Position numbers and translations under genes: made by a program. The notes beneath the pieces were generated by a model. The model was not told where the DNA came from. It did not search any database and worked only from the letters and a program-made list of their open reading frames with translations. Source: Tachypleus tridentatus (lineage: Eukaryota > Arthropoda > Merostomata > Xiphosura > Limulidae). Taken from it: 64,000 nucleotides of DNA. Shown here one piece after another: positions 30,405 to 41,204 of the stretch; the stretch's first letter is position 1, and each line of letters starts with the position of its first letter. Location of the stretch: assembly GCF_004210375.1 (NCBI RefSeq), contig NC_134825.1:3410001-3474000 (forward strand), given 5' to 3'.

Positions 30405-30907
30405 CACTCTTAAAGTGAAACAGTACTAAAGTGTTTCAGCGTTGCGTGACAGTTAGAAACCTTAACATTACTGGATCTGTGTAGAACACTTTACATCGGT
30501 GTTGTAAAATTATATTATCCCTTTGGTTCAAGATACGAAGCAATAAAACAAACAAAATGTAATTAGTACACGTGAATAATATTCCACATTACAAACCAAT
30601 AAACGTCGACTATTCCATAAACTTCAATATATTGTGGTATGTACCCCGTGTGAAATAATTCTTAAAACGAATGTTGATTATCAGTTTTGTTTCTTAAGCT
30701 GTTCAGAGTTCGGTAATTTTTACATCTTTTTGAAGTTCACAAAATGATGGTCTTTTGTGTCTCCCTGGGAAAGTTGTTTAATTAATTCAAATTATGCAAA
30801 GGACAATTTTACAGAACTTATTCACACAAACTTTGAAACACAATTCTAGACCATTCTATCAGATAAAACACTTTCGTGAACTTGTAAAATGAAATAATGC
30901 GGTGTTT
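30405..30907. other. Unassigned spacer
   Basis: AT-rich sequence with no supported feature. Confidence 0.5.
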
Positions 30908-31019
30908 ATGTTTTCTTATAGCAAAGTCACATTGGTCTATCTTCTGTGTTCACTGAGGGGAATCGAACCTTTAATTTTAGCGTTGTAAAACCGCAGACTT
31001 ACCGCGATACCAGCGGGGG
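30908..31019 (-). mobile_element. SINE-B copy, well preserved
   Basis: The plus strand reads GTTTTCTTATAGCAAAGTCA, then CACTGAGGGGAATCGAACC, TTTTAGCGTTGTAAAACC and GATACCAGCGGGGG. The complement gives a tRNA-like head with box B GGTTCGATTCC. With the copy at 60305 it defines the family. Confidence 0.75.
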
Positions 31020-31851
31020 GAAAATAATGTAATACATAATAATTTATAACGCGGAACTGCCGACATGGTTCATTTTAAGTGTCAATTTATAAATAAGTAA
31101 ATTCAGAGAATTTTTTCATTATTGGCCTTTACTGAGATCTTTGAATAATTTGAATGGTCACTTATTTGTGATGAGTTTCAATACACGGTTCTGACTCGGC
31201 TGTTTTATATTTGCATGTCTCTTTACTAACACCATTGGTTTTATTATAAAAGAACCGATCTGTCAGAAAAGGTAAACTGGTACACTCTATTTCATATATT
31301 CAAGCTTGATATAGCTTATACATCTAATAAAATTCTCCAGATTTAAATTTACAGCTCGGTTATGTATGTGGATACATTTTATGACATAGGACGAGAAACA
31401 TACAGAGAACATTTACAGACATACAATGAACTGATAAAGATACAGTTTTCAGGAATTCCATGCACCAATAGCTTACTGAAGTTTCATTTCGTCAAATGGT
31501 CATCAGCTATTCGATCAATCAAATAGATGTGAAATAATATTTTCCAGAATGATTTTATGATGTTGTAAAAGTGGAAAATTCGTACATATTTTACACGCAC
31601 ATTAAACTGCGTTTTTAAGTGAGCAAACAGAGGGTTGGATAAGTTATATCAAAACAATTTTGAATATGTAAATTAGCAAATGTGATAACCACAATCTATA
31701 TAAAGTCGTAATGGAAAGGAATGTATCTGTACTACATTTTGATTCTGTTTGGTGGCACGCCGGTCGTGTGATGCTATTAAACATTGACCACATTTCGAAA
31801 TGGTATGTGACGGTGTTTTTCAACGCAAAATATTCATACACTCATAATTTT
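31020..31851. other. Unassigned spacer
   Basis: AT-rich. Short open frames on both strands (31644-31974) overlap each other and a SINE and have no recognisable domain. Confidence 0.5.
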
Positions 31852-31968
31852 GTTGTTTGTATTAAACACAAAGCTGCAGAAAGAGATATCTGTGCTCTAC
31901 CCATCACGGGTATCGAAAACCGGTTTCGAACGGCAAAAGTCCATAGACAACCCGCTGTGCCTCTCATA
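31852..31968 (-). mobile_element. SINE-B copy, variant
   Basis: Plus-strand words AAACACAAAGCTGCAG, TCTGTGCTCTACCCATCACG, CGGTTTCGAACGGC and GTCCATAGACAACCCGCTGT follow the SINE-B order. It has the same GAAAACCGG-type variant as the copy at 25101, which suggests a subfamily. Confidence 0.6.
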
Positions 31969-32359
31969 ACATAAACATAAAGATATAGTTGGATAGGGAA
32001 TTTGAAATTTCCAAGATGATAACATTCTTTGTACTCAATGGCACTGAAAAAGAAAATAATATGGATCAACTTAGAGCAAAGAACTATTCAAAAAGAGACC
32101 TGCAGCAAGTCGTACCAAAGCCGTGATAAAGAAAATGTTGTGTCTTGTAACATGTGAGGATCTACTAACACAAAGGTCAGTGACAATAGCCTTCCACATG
32201 ACCCAGGTAACAGTACACAATATAAACAAGAATGATCGCCGAGTAGAAAAAACGACATAAGTTACTTGTACCTCATACAAGTTGCTTCCACCACATATCT
32301 ATTGAATCGTTAGATATTGAAATGGGTATTCATACTGTTATATAGGACGAACGTTATTT

Positions 32360-32432
32360 TGCTTTGTTTTTGGCACAAAGTTACACAATAGGCTATCTGC
32401 AGTTTATCCACCACATACGAAGGCATACTCGT
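32360..32432 (-). mobile_element. SINE-B 3' fragment
   Basis: GTTTTTGGCACAAAGTTACA followed by ATAGGCTATCTGCAGTTTA matches only the tail-proximal part of SINE-B. It is truncated at the tRNA-like end. Confidence 0.5.
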
Positions 32433-33912
32433 CAAACAGATGAACGCAGCACTTACAGATTTTTGTGTAATGAAAAGTTGAAATGGATGCTCGGAAACCG
32501 CCATCCTCGTATATTAGATGGGATGGATTATAGAAAGCAAGAAGGGGGTGTAGTGTGGTTTGAGCACGACAAATTTACGATATAGATTTTTCCAGTGGAA
32601 ATTACTCTTCAAAGCTAGGGCTGATTGTCATCAGATAAAACAAGATTGGAGGTGGTGATCTGAACTGTACTGATGAGAGAGCTTCCAAAATCGTTTTAAT
32701 ATAATGTATTTACTTTCTTTTCTGTTTTGTAAACTTGTAATCAATGACATCAAGTGTTGTGTATAGTAAACGTCACATTTAAAGTAACCTAGTTATGAAT
32801 ACTAATTAACCTAAAATGCATGTTTATGATCTTGTTGACTCAAGTAAAAGAACATGCACATTTAAGAGCCTCAGATTAACCAGTATATTAGAGCATGCTC
32901 TGAATGAGTGAAACAGTCGTACATTGAACTTGTTTTAAAATATTTGCAAAAATAGATGACAAACAATTCCTTGATATAATACAGAGATTATTACTAAACT
33001 GAAGGTGATGGAAATGGTCTAAGTCAGTTGGTAAGTTGTTGCTTATTTTATCACTTACAATTACCTTTACACATTCGAAATTTAAGTTCATATACACTGC
33101 AAACCAAATATTTTGAAAGATTAAAAACAGAAACACAAATTCAACGTTATTCATTGGGTATTTCGCTCTTATGGTGAGTTATTGTACAGTAATAGAAATG
33201 TTATGAATGTGTGGAAAAGGTGCAAATTAGCAAAAGATAAACGTCTCTCTCCTTAATATCTCAAACAGTTTCTGTGATTATTTTGTTAACCAGTTGATAT
33301 CCTAGTGTAAAACGTACGTATTATTTCCTCTGTGAAATGTTATATAACAATGTTATTTTAGCATATTGATGCACCTGAATTTTTCGTTTAATTCAGACAC
33401 TTGTATGGTTGTTTTACCAGATGCAGTGTTGATATTACAGTGGTTTAAAGTTTGGAAGCTTCCTGAATGTTTTCAGGACGTTATTTAAAAGTATGAAAAT
33501 ACTAGTTACGTGAGAGTGAGTCAATGAGATGACTGGATGATTACCATGTTTGCTAACTAGTTATCTCAGTATTATACATTTTGAATTTGTGTTTTCAACA
33601 AAGTAATAGAGAAACTAGACAAGCAAGAAGTACTTTACATACGAGAAAATTTACATGTAAGTGGATATTTAGACATTTTGATAAAAGTTAAGAAAAAGCA
33701 AACTTTATATTCCAAATAAATATAAATGAATTTATCAGGACATCTCTTAAGTAATGTTGATTTTAGGCTCAGAAAAAGTTGAGTTGTATTAGTTTGTTTT
33801 ATTTGGCTGAACATTTTTATACACCTTCTACTAATATTTTAGTCATTACAGCCTTCTACAAAGATAAAAATTTTCAGACATAATTTATGGGATGACCCGA
33901 TATTTTTACTAA
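32433..33912. other. Unassigned spacer
   Basis: About 1.5 kb of AT-rich sequence. Open frames of 60-90 codons show no domain, signal peptide or splice context that I can defend. Confidence 0.5.
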
Positions 33913-33950
33913 AACCAACGTTTTGCCTTTGCGGCTTCTTCAGGGTTAAT
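33913..33950 (-). repeat. Dispersed hairpin-core repeat, copy 1
   Basis: On the minus strand the order is CCTGAAGAAGCC, a short loop GCAAA, GGCAAAACGTTGG. GCC pairs with GGC, and the flanks match copies at 37627 and 40075. See the finding on a possible hammerhead-like core. Confidence 0.5.
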
Positions 33951-34039
33951 ATATAATATACTGTTTAATAATATAATTATTCAGGGTTAATATACATAAC
34001 TCATTGATATTACAATATTTGATGAATTATGAAGCTGCT

Positions 34040-34276
34040 GGCCCGGCCTGGCCAGGTGGTTAAGACACTCGACTCATAATCTGAGGGTCGTGGGTTCGAA
34101 TCCCCGTTGCAACAAACATGCTCGCCCTTTCAGCTGTGGGGGTTGGGGGGAGTATAAAGTAATGGTCAATCCTATTATTCGTTGGTAAAAGACTAGCTGC
34201 ATTTCCTCTAGTTTTGCAATGCTAAAATAGGGACGGCTAATACAGATATCCCTCGTGTAGCTTTGCGCGAAATTAA
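34040..34276 (+). mobile_element. SINE-A copy, well preserved head
   Basis: CCTGGCCAGGTGGTTAAGAC (box A) and CGTGGGTTCGAATCCCCGTT (box B) are followed by AACATGCTCGCCCTTTCAG, the AAAGACTAGCTGC body, AGGGACGGCTAATACAG and TAGCTTTGCGCGAAATTAAA. The diagnostic parts of the family are present end to end. A minus-strand open frame at 34074-34370 is a shadow of this element. Confidence 0.88.
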
Positions 34277-34395
34277 AATATATACATATTAGTGAAATTA
34301 AATAATTACATCCAAATGAAGCCAAATAAGTGAACAATAGCTTGAGGAAGAACCGCGTTATAAACGCCAAATCCCAACCTCTGATTAATTATATT

Positions 34396-35285
34396 ATAAC
34401 CATAAATTTTTAAGCAATAAACAGAACACATTAAAATTAAATCAAATACGCGACATATTTTTAAAAAAGATCCTGAGGTATAAGCTACAACGTGGGATTA
34501 TAAAATGTATCCTAGGTTTTGGATGTGACTGCGAACTAGGGCCCACACTGCGGTGGGGATACACCGTCTTTCACTCTTAACCTCCAATTCGCTCTCCTCA
34601 CATAAGAAAATTAGAAATTAGAAGAGCGAGATATGTGTTCTCAAGCCCACAACGTCCCACATCTATATCACCCTTCACTTACACGGACATCAGTGAAGTG
34701 ATAGTTTATTGTAACTGTCGTGCTTTTCTATGCGGCTCAAAGTGTAAATCCGAATAATGTAGTACCAAGTTCTTAAATGACCATATTTTTAACTAAAATT
34801 AATTATAAGTAATTTTTAGTAAATTATCACTTTACTGATGTCATGTTAATTAGTGTGCTTCTACCATACTGGACAGAGGAATGTTAACTTCAACAGGTAA
34901 GTTTTATCTTACACCCAAATTGTAGTACCATATTTTCCTTATTTTTTATTTTATTTATTTATTTTCCATCTTTTTATGTTTATCTTGTTCTTATTCTTAT
35001 TTTAACTCGGGAGAGCAGTCATTTTCCCATAACTGTCTGCAGGCAGTGAAGGGTGATATAGATGTGAGACGTTGTGGGTTTGAGCACCCACATCTCGCTC
35101 TCCTAATTTCTAAATTTCTAATTGTCTTATGTGAGACTAGCGAATTGGAGGTTAAGACTGATAGACGGTATATCCCCACCGCATTCACATCCTATAACCC
35201 TAGCATCCTTTTTAAAAAATATATGTTGCATGTATTGTTTAATTTTAATGTGTTTTGTTTATGGCTTGAAAAATTATGGGTATTT
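34396..35285. repeat. Large fold-back: inverted repeat arms of about 284 and 241 bp
   Basis: The left arm (about 34396-34679) is the reverse complement, with substitutions and one gap of about 35 bp, of the right arm (about 35045-35285). Matching words include GAAGGGTGATATAGATGTG, TGGGTTTGAGCACCCACATC, GCGAATTGGAGGTTAAGA and AATTTTAATGTGTTTTGTTT on the right arm. The spacer is about 365 bp. Short open frames at 34997-35392 lie inside the arms and are not genes. This may be a fold-back or MITE-like element, or two inverted copies of one repeat. Confidence 0.85.
34687..34850. repeat. Nested inverted repeat in the fold-back spacer
   Basis: GACATCAGTGAAGTGATAG at about 34687 is mirrored by TATCACTTTACTGATGTC at about 34826, with two mismatches over about 23 bp. 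The first arm starts almost where the outer left arm ends, so the structure is one hairpin set inside a larger one. Confidence 0.75.
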
Positions 35286-36008
35286 ATATATATAAAACTG
35301 CCTCTAATGTTCTGGTTCTCGAGCCTACCGAAACGTGTGTCTAACAATATATAAACTATTATTGTTTTGTTATTGACAGGTGTAACATACATATAACAAA
35401 GACGTTTGTTATAGAATGTTGAAATGTTACAATTTATTTCTCTGAATAGTTCATTTTAAAGCCACATTGGTAAGTTATAAGCCGAACTGAGGACATTAAT
35501 CTCGGGTCTCAGTTTATAAATCGCCAAAAACTCTTTTAAGTAACATGAAGGCTTTCTTCACCATTCGTCCTAGCGAGAATCCTTAATAAATTAGAATTAA
35601 CATATACGTCACATTCACCTGAAGCACTTGTACTTTAGGCTTCACTAAACACATAGCATTAGCATGTATGTTCTTTTATAGGAGTGACTAATTTTATTTT
35701 GGTAGAACCAATGTATTCCTCCTGACAGTAAGAACAAGTGTTTATATATATATACATCAAAAAACGGCTGCATAGGTGAAAATGTGGTCTATGGCAACAA
35801 TGGTGGATGACATTATTTTAGTTGAATTAATAATCAAAGAATATTTGCCCATGTAAAATAAACTAATAACCATAGTATTTTTAGATACATCTTAAACACA
35901 GAATGTAAGCACTTCACTTATTTTAAATAGCCATAAAATATTCTGTCAACAAAATAAATACTTTGGAAAATAATTATTTGATACTTAAAACTACTTTGTG
36001 TAAATTAT
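35286..36008. other. Unassigned spacer
   Basis: No supported feature. It contains a short TATATATATATA run near 35745. Confidence 0.5.
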
Positions 36009-36087
36009 CATAGGCCTAGATTTCTCATAGGCCTAGACATCTTATAGGTCTAGGTTTCTCATAGGCCTACATATCTCATAGGCACGA
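36009..36087. repeat. Short tandem repeat, about 18-19 bp unit
   Basis: Five imperfect copies of a unit built on CTCATAGGCCTAGATTT, each carrying the palindrome TAGGCCTA or a one-base variant. Confidence 0.8.
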
Positions 36088-37195
36088 TGCAGAAATACTT
36101 TAACTAAATTCTTCAAACAGTAGGAATGAAGCTTTTTAAATTAAGAAAATCCAGTGAATGATTTTTATTATAAACTCACATTAAACTGTCCATTATTGTT
36201 GTTTATAAGATTGTCCAAAAATGAGCGTCTTTGATCCTTTCGAATTTGAACAGCAAACGTAATATTACTGTTAACAGTTTCGCTTTGGATTTATTTAATT
36301 ATCAAACATATTTTATTAAAGGTTACAGTAAGTACGATTTGTATTTAAAACAGGTACTACGGGTTGATCACTGTCAAATACATGATACTACTATGTTTTG
36401 TACTCAAATAGTGTAAAAGTCTTGGACTTTATCATAATTCTTAAAAATAGTAAGAGTGTCATCAACATACCTGCGACAGTAGAGAGGCGTGAATTCTAAT
36501 AAGCAATTGTCCAGCCATTGCTTTTCTTTGAAACATAAACACAGGTTGGTAAGAGGTAAAGCCAGTCGTGAACTGTGGCGACACCATGAATCTGAACATA
36601 TTTAAAACTTGTTAATGATTGGCTCACTTTTAAAAAATAAAAGTTTTGAGACATCTTGACTGTGTTACCGAGTCAAACCGTCTTTCACTAGGGATGAAGT
36701 AAGAATCCTTGACAATAAAATGACTAACTTCGAAATAACATCTTTTTACAAGATATCTTCATGTGCAGTTAATTCATTTAAAGTTTCTACTAAAAATCCA
36801 ACCAGAGGGTGATTGTATGTTCCACTGTTAGCTACTACAGGTCTTGAAGGAACTTTAGGTAACCCATAGAAGATTCCTGGATAGTTTTCTGTTGGTCTAA
36901 CACTATCTTTCATTGATAATGTTATATTTCTTCAACTTTAACAAATATTATTGTCACTTCCCTTTCCTTAGAAAGATATCACATTGTAATTCAATAAATT
37001 TAGTACAATATCTCATTCAACTACTACCTATGGTTTGTGAAATACTGAAAGAAGTTATGCATTCCGTACTTTTAATATCAGATATAAATTGTAAGACGAA
37101 CAACAGCAATAATAATTTACACGTTCAAGAAGTTAAGACTATGTATCTAACTTTGTATGTATATTTAAACGACAAATATATGAGTTCTAAATGGT
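36088..37195. other. Unassigned spacer
   Basis: AT-rich. Open frames at 36231-36416 and 36913-37212 lack recognisable domains, and the latter runs into a SINE. Confidence 0.5.
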
Positions 37196-37472
37196 TTGTT
37201 TGTTTATTTTGAATTTCGCACAAAGCTACACAAGAACTATCTGTGCTAGCTGTCCCTAATTTAGCGGTATAAGACTAGAGGGAAGGCAGCTAGTCATTAC
37301 CACCACCGCCAACTCTTGGGCTACTCTTTCATCAACGAATAGTGGGATTGATCGTCACGTTATAACACATCCATGGCTGAAAGGGCGAACATGTTTGGTG
37401 TGACGGGGATTCGAAACCACGACCCTCGGATTACGAGTCGCACGCCTTAACCACCTGGCCATGCCGGGCTCG
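37196..37472 (-). mobile_element. SINE-A copy, essentially full length
   Basis: From tail to head the plus strand reads GTTTGTTTATTTTGAATTTC, CACAAAGCTACAC, CTAGAGGGAAGGCAGCTAG, CAACGAATAGTGGGATTGA and CATGTTTGGTGTGACGGGG, then the complement of box B (GATTCGAAACCACGACCC) and of box A (CCTTAACCACCTGGCCATG). This is the reference copy for the family here, about 275 bp long. Confidence 0.9.
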
Positions 37473-37626
37473 AGTTCTAGATGGAAACTTACAATAATAG
37501 ATATAACAGCTTATTTGGACTGTAAACCTACTGAATTTATAAAATGTGTAACAAAAGGTATGCATTATTGTATTCTAAAGACGGCTGTTATGGGTTTTAA
37601 AACTTTAATTAAAATAAAGTATAGAA

Positions 37627-37660
37627 CAACGTTTCGACCTTCTTAGGTCATCTTCAGGTT
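37627..37660 (-). repeat. Dispersed hairpin-core repeat, copy 2
   Basis: The minus strand reads ACCTGAAGATGACC, then TAAGAA, then GGTCGAAACGTTG. GACC pairs with GGTC around a 6-base loop. It has the same layout as the copies at 33913 and 40075, with different stem bases. Confidence 0.55.
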
Positions 37661-37761
37661 AACAAAGGTATGTATTATCTTTTATCATAAAAATTGATAG
37701 AGTGAAATTGAATTTCTAGGTTGTTTGTCTGTTTTATATAAATGATCGAAATACTTGTTTT

Positions 37762-37858
37762 TGACTTTTGCGCAAAGCTACTCGAAGGCTATTTGCGCTA
37801 GCCGTCCCTAATTTAGTAGTGTAAGACCAGAGGGAAGGCAGTCTCCACCACCCACCGT
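37762..37858 (-). mobile_element. SINE-A tail-side fragment
   Basis: CTTTTGCGCAAAGCTACTCG, CTAGCCGTCCCTAATTTAG, AGAGGGAAGGCAGTC and CACCACCCACCG match the tail half of SINE-A. The head half is missing. Confidence 0.75.
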
Positions 37859-37974
37859 ATGTCTCACGTACAACATCAATTTATTATTTTGTAATAGAAG
37901 TGTCAAGATTAGATAGCTTTAAATGTAGGAAGAATTTAAAACATGACATGCAGTGAGAAACAGCTACAAATATA

Positions 37975-37991
37975 TGTGTGTGTGTGTGTGT
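37975..37991. repeat. (TG)n microsatellite
   Basis: A pure TG run of about eight repeats preceded by a short TA run. Confidence 0.9.
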
Positions 37992-38019
37992 TTTAAAGCA
38001 ACAGTTTGTACCGTATGTT

Positions 38020-38283
38020 TGTTTTTGAATTTCGCGCAAAGCTACACAGGGCTATCTGCACTATCTCTAATTTAGCAGTGTAAGACAAGAGGGAAGGCAG
38101 CTAGTCATCACCACCCACCGCTAATTCTTGGGCTACTCTTTTTACCAACGAATAGTGGGACTGAACAACACATTATGACGCTCCCACAACTGAAAGGGCG
38201 AGCATGTTTGGTGCGACGGGGTTGCGAACCTGCGACCCTCAGATTACGAGTCAAACGCTTTACCTCTCTTGGCTATGCTGAAC
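38020..38283 (-). mobile_element. SINE-A copy, full length
   Basis: The plus strand carries GTTTTTGAATTTCGCGCAAA, AGAGGGAAGGCAGCTAGTCA, CCACCCACCGC and CCAACGAATAGTGGGACTG, then the complement of box B (TTGCGAACCTGCGACCCTC) and a degraded box A. Confidence 0.88.
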
Positions 38284-39116
38284 GTTTTGACACGTTCCCT
38301 CTTTATGTCTAACTGATTTGTTTTAATAACACCATCATGTAAATAAATAACTAAACATTCAATAATGTGTGATACTTTACAAGTTTTGATTCGTTTTTTG
38401 AAGATTAGTTTCAAACTGTAAGAAAAGTGAATGGCAATATTTAGTTTTTAAATGTTTTGTATAATTTCTAAAATTAAAAAAAAATTGATTACTTGTGTAA
38501 AATGAATATTTATTACTTTATTATTATAAAATTATTACAGTAACCAGTTTTTATGACGACTTAATTGTGTTAATGATTTAATCAAGTATCGAATTATTAA
38601 TGATTAATTATCAGTCATGATGATTCATACACTCAATTACACAATCGCCTTCAAACATGTGGTTAGCCGTCAGTCAGTAACCCTTTCTTTCATTGTGAAC
38701 CTCAATTCATACCAGCGTTTTTACCTGTATAATGATTAATTATATTGTTGGTGAAACATGAGTCATGGCTGCCTAGAAAAATGATCTTAATTTTCTAGTA
38801 CTATTATGCACTAATCCATTTTAGTGGCCTGTTTAATATCGAACTATAAGTTTAATCCTCTATAAGTTTAGTTGCTACTTTTGTTGAACATGATGTAATA
38901 ACCGCCTGTCATGGTGGCCCCGCAGCGCGTCCCTCTGGTGACAACGTTTAAAACTATTATATTGTCACATCTGACGATATTACCTATTAACCCCTTCCCT
39001 GAGGCATCCAATCAGCGTGAGGCGATATCCAATGGATACTGAAGTGCCAACCTCTTTACTTTGGTCCCATGTTATCCCCAAACGTTGTTACGTTATTATA
39101 AACCGCTTTGCTTCTT
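38284..39116. other. Unassigned spacer
   Basis: AT-rich with no coding signal. At about 39000-39105 there are two CCAAT words (CATCCAATCAGCG, TATCCAATGG) and TTATAAA. I see no transcribed unit that would make this a promoter. Confidence 0.4.
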
Positions 39117-39291
39117 TGTTTGGTCTGTTTCTAATTTAGCAGGGATAGGCTAGAGTAAAGGCGACTAACCAACTCTTTCACCAACACAAAATGGGATTGT
39201 CCATACATTATAGCGCCCTCACGACTGAAAATGAAGCATATTTGGTGCCGGGATTTTGAACACACGAATCCACTGGCCTAACCATCACACC
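39117..39291 (-). mobile_element. SINE-A copy, internally deleted
   Basis: TCTAATTTAGCAGGGATAGG, CTAGAGTAAAGGCGACTA, ACCAACTCTTTCACCAACAC and GTTTGGTGCC-like words follow SINE-A order, ending in a degraded head (CTGGCCTAACCATCACACC). Several short segments are missing. Confidence 0.7.
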
Positions 39292-39329
39292 AAAAGCGTG
39301 TTCTAAGTATGGAGTGATACTTTTTATTG

Positions 39330-39608
39330 TTTTTAATTTCACGCAAAACTATATGAAGGCTATCTATGTTAACTAAATTTTCGCTTAGTTACTGCGCTAA
39401 CCGTCCCTAATTTATCAGTGTAAGACTAAAGAAAAGGTAGCTAGTGATCATCACCCACCGCCAACTCTTGGACTCTTTTTCTACAACCGAATAGCGTGTC
39501 TGATGGTCACATTATAACGCTCCATTGCTAAAAGGGCATGTTTGATGTGAGTGGGATTCGAACCCGCGACTCTCAGGTTACGGGTCGAACGTCTTAACCA
39601 TCTGGCCA
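39330..39608 (-). mobile_element. SINE-A copy, full length
   Basis: TTTTTAATTTCACGCAAAAC, CGTCCCTAATTTATCAGTG, CATCACCCACCGCCAACTCT and GGGATTCGAACCCGCGACTC (box B complement) end in CTTAACCATCTGGCC (box A complement). A short insertion (about 30 bp) near 39380 partly repeats the GTTA/GCTA stretch. Confidence 0.88.
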
Positions 39609-39675
39609 AACTCTATATGTTTATATATATATGGAGGTGAGAGTGAACCCAGCTTATGGAATGACACAAAGACTT

Positions 39676-39724
39676 GTTCAGTTTGCAGATAGCCCAATGT
39701 GGCTTTGCTATAAGAAAACACTTG
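39676..39724 (+). mobile_element. SINE-B 3' fragment
   Basis: GTTTGCAGATAGCCCAATGT followed by GGCTTTGCTATAAGAAAACA is the tail end of SINE-B in plus orientation. It lies inside an open frame (39631-39828) that I therefore reject as a gene. Confidence 0.7.
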
Positions 39725-40632
39725 TTCAAATTTGTGTTCAGTACTTTTTCTCTAAATTTTGTCATTTGGAAAAGTCATCGATGCATGGAACTTCAAGTTA
39801 TGTTATAAAGAAATCATTTTCTGATTGATAAATACGATATAGTTATTTCTATCTTTGTTTGTGCAGAGTTATCAAGAAGAGTTCCCTCTTTCCTAAGTGC
39901 ATATTAACCAGTAAAAAAATTAACAGCAAAAATTGCGATAATTGTTCTCACAAAGGTACAGGTGATCTAATTTTGGAACATGAGGTCCTTTGTCAGTTTT
40001 AATAATTTACAGCCAGTTGCAGTAACTAAATAATAATCGGTAAAATAAATGATCACAAAAAATCTGTAAATGTACCTCAGGTGACCTAAGCAGGGCGAAA
40101 CATTGTTTTCTGCTTTATTAATAAAAGTTGTTAACACCCATACCAGCCGTTCTGAGATACAAAATTATTCCAAGTGGGTTTCTCGTCATTGAGAAATATG
40201 TAAATAAATATCGAACCGAATTGTACAACAATTATGATGTACAAAGATGTAATTTTCCACAAAATTATGGAAATTTGACAACCTATATAGAGGCGATATA
40301 AACGCTAAATCAGTTCATAGTTTCTGAAACCAAAACTTATTTTAATAGTATGTTCACTACCGGTGAATTATTTGTTAACTACTTCTGTACTAGCATAACG
40401 TTGTTCAATATACAAGTGTAATTTTTCTTAGTATAATGGACGTAACAGCTTATTTTGATTGTAAATATGTTTGAAAAACATAGGCGGAAAGTATCTGTAT
40501 TGACATTCGTTAGTATAATTGTACTAAATCACGCGCAATTTGTTTAATATTTCGCTTTTATCAAAACTAAATAACGAATAGGTTTGTTCTCGAAATAATT
40601 GTTCTATAGTATTTTGAATATTATTAAATTTC
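39725..40632. other. Spacer containing hairpin-core repeat, copy 3 (40075-40104)
   Basis: Mostly unassigned AT-rich DNA. At 40075-40104 the plus strand reads CCTCAGGTGACC, TAAGCA, GGGCGAAACATTG. This matches the minus-strand motif at 37627 over most of its length, with one base fewer and an imperfect stem. Confidence 0.5.
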
Positions 40633-40742
40633 TTCTTAAGCACAAAGCTACGCAATGGGTCATCCGTAAACTGTCCACTACACGTATCGAAACCTGAATT
40701 TTAGCATTATAAGCATTCTGACTTGCTGCAGCTATTGGAGGC
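40633..40742 (-). mobile_element. SINE-B copy, diverged
   Basis: AGCACAAAGCTACGCAATGG, CTACACGTATCGAAACCTG and TTTTAGCATTATAAGC keep SINE-B order, with box B reduced to TATCGAAACC. Confidence 0.55.
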
Positions 40743-40829
40743 ACAATTATAAGTAAGAGATAAGTTTTATGATGACATAAAAGTCAGAATTGGAATTAAA
40801 ATATACTAACAACTGTCTGTGGAGGTACT

Positions 40830-40975
40830 TGAAAGGAACCCGTTCCTGATATTAAAGTGTAGATTAGAGGCAAAGTAGATAGCCAACACTATCCACCGAC
40901 AATTCTTGAGCCCCTATAATTCGAATAGTGGGATTTTACTGTTACGCTTGTAACTCACGACCGTAAAAAGTGTTG
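40830..40975 (-). mobile_element. SINE-A fragment, diverged
   Basis: GTAGATTAGAGGCAAAGTAG, CCACCGACAATTCTTGAGCC and CGAATAGTGGGATTTTACTG match the SINE-A body in minus orientation. Head and tail are eroded. Confidence 0.6.
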
Positions 40976-40999
40976 AAAACGATTTTTTTGGCAGTAACT

Positions 41000-41204
41000 C
41001 TGAAATGCCTCGTGTTTAAGGCACTCAACTTACACGCAATCTATGGTCTTAATACCAGTCACCTAATATGACTGCCATTTCAGCCGTGAGTGTAATAATG
41101 TTACGGCCAATACCACTATTCGTATCCCAAAACTTGCCGGTGGATAGTGTTGACCAGCTACATTCACTCTAGTTTTTTGACTGCTAAATTAGGGACGGCT
41201 ACCA
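41000..41204 (+). mobile_element. SINE-A copy, diverged
   Basis: TTTAAGGCACTCAACTTACA (head), CCATTTCAGCCGTGAGTGTA, ACCACTATTCGTATCC and AAATTAGGGACGGCTACCAG keep plus-strand SINE-A order. It lies about 25 bp from the opposite-facing fragment at 40830, so transcripts across both could fold back. Confidence 0.65.

Noticed and set aside
30170..34276. Functional tRNA genes at SINE-A heads (box A and box B present)
   Set aside because: Each head continues into the same SINE body and A-rich tail, and the cloverleaf is imperfect. They are retroposed copies.
38995..39110. CCAAT-TATA type promoter, with similar CCAAT words near 29.5 kb
   Set aside because: The words are short, in different order at the two places, and no transcript-like sequence follows.
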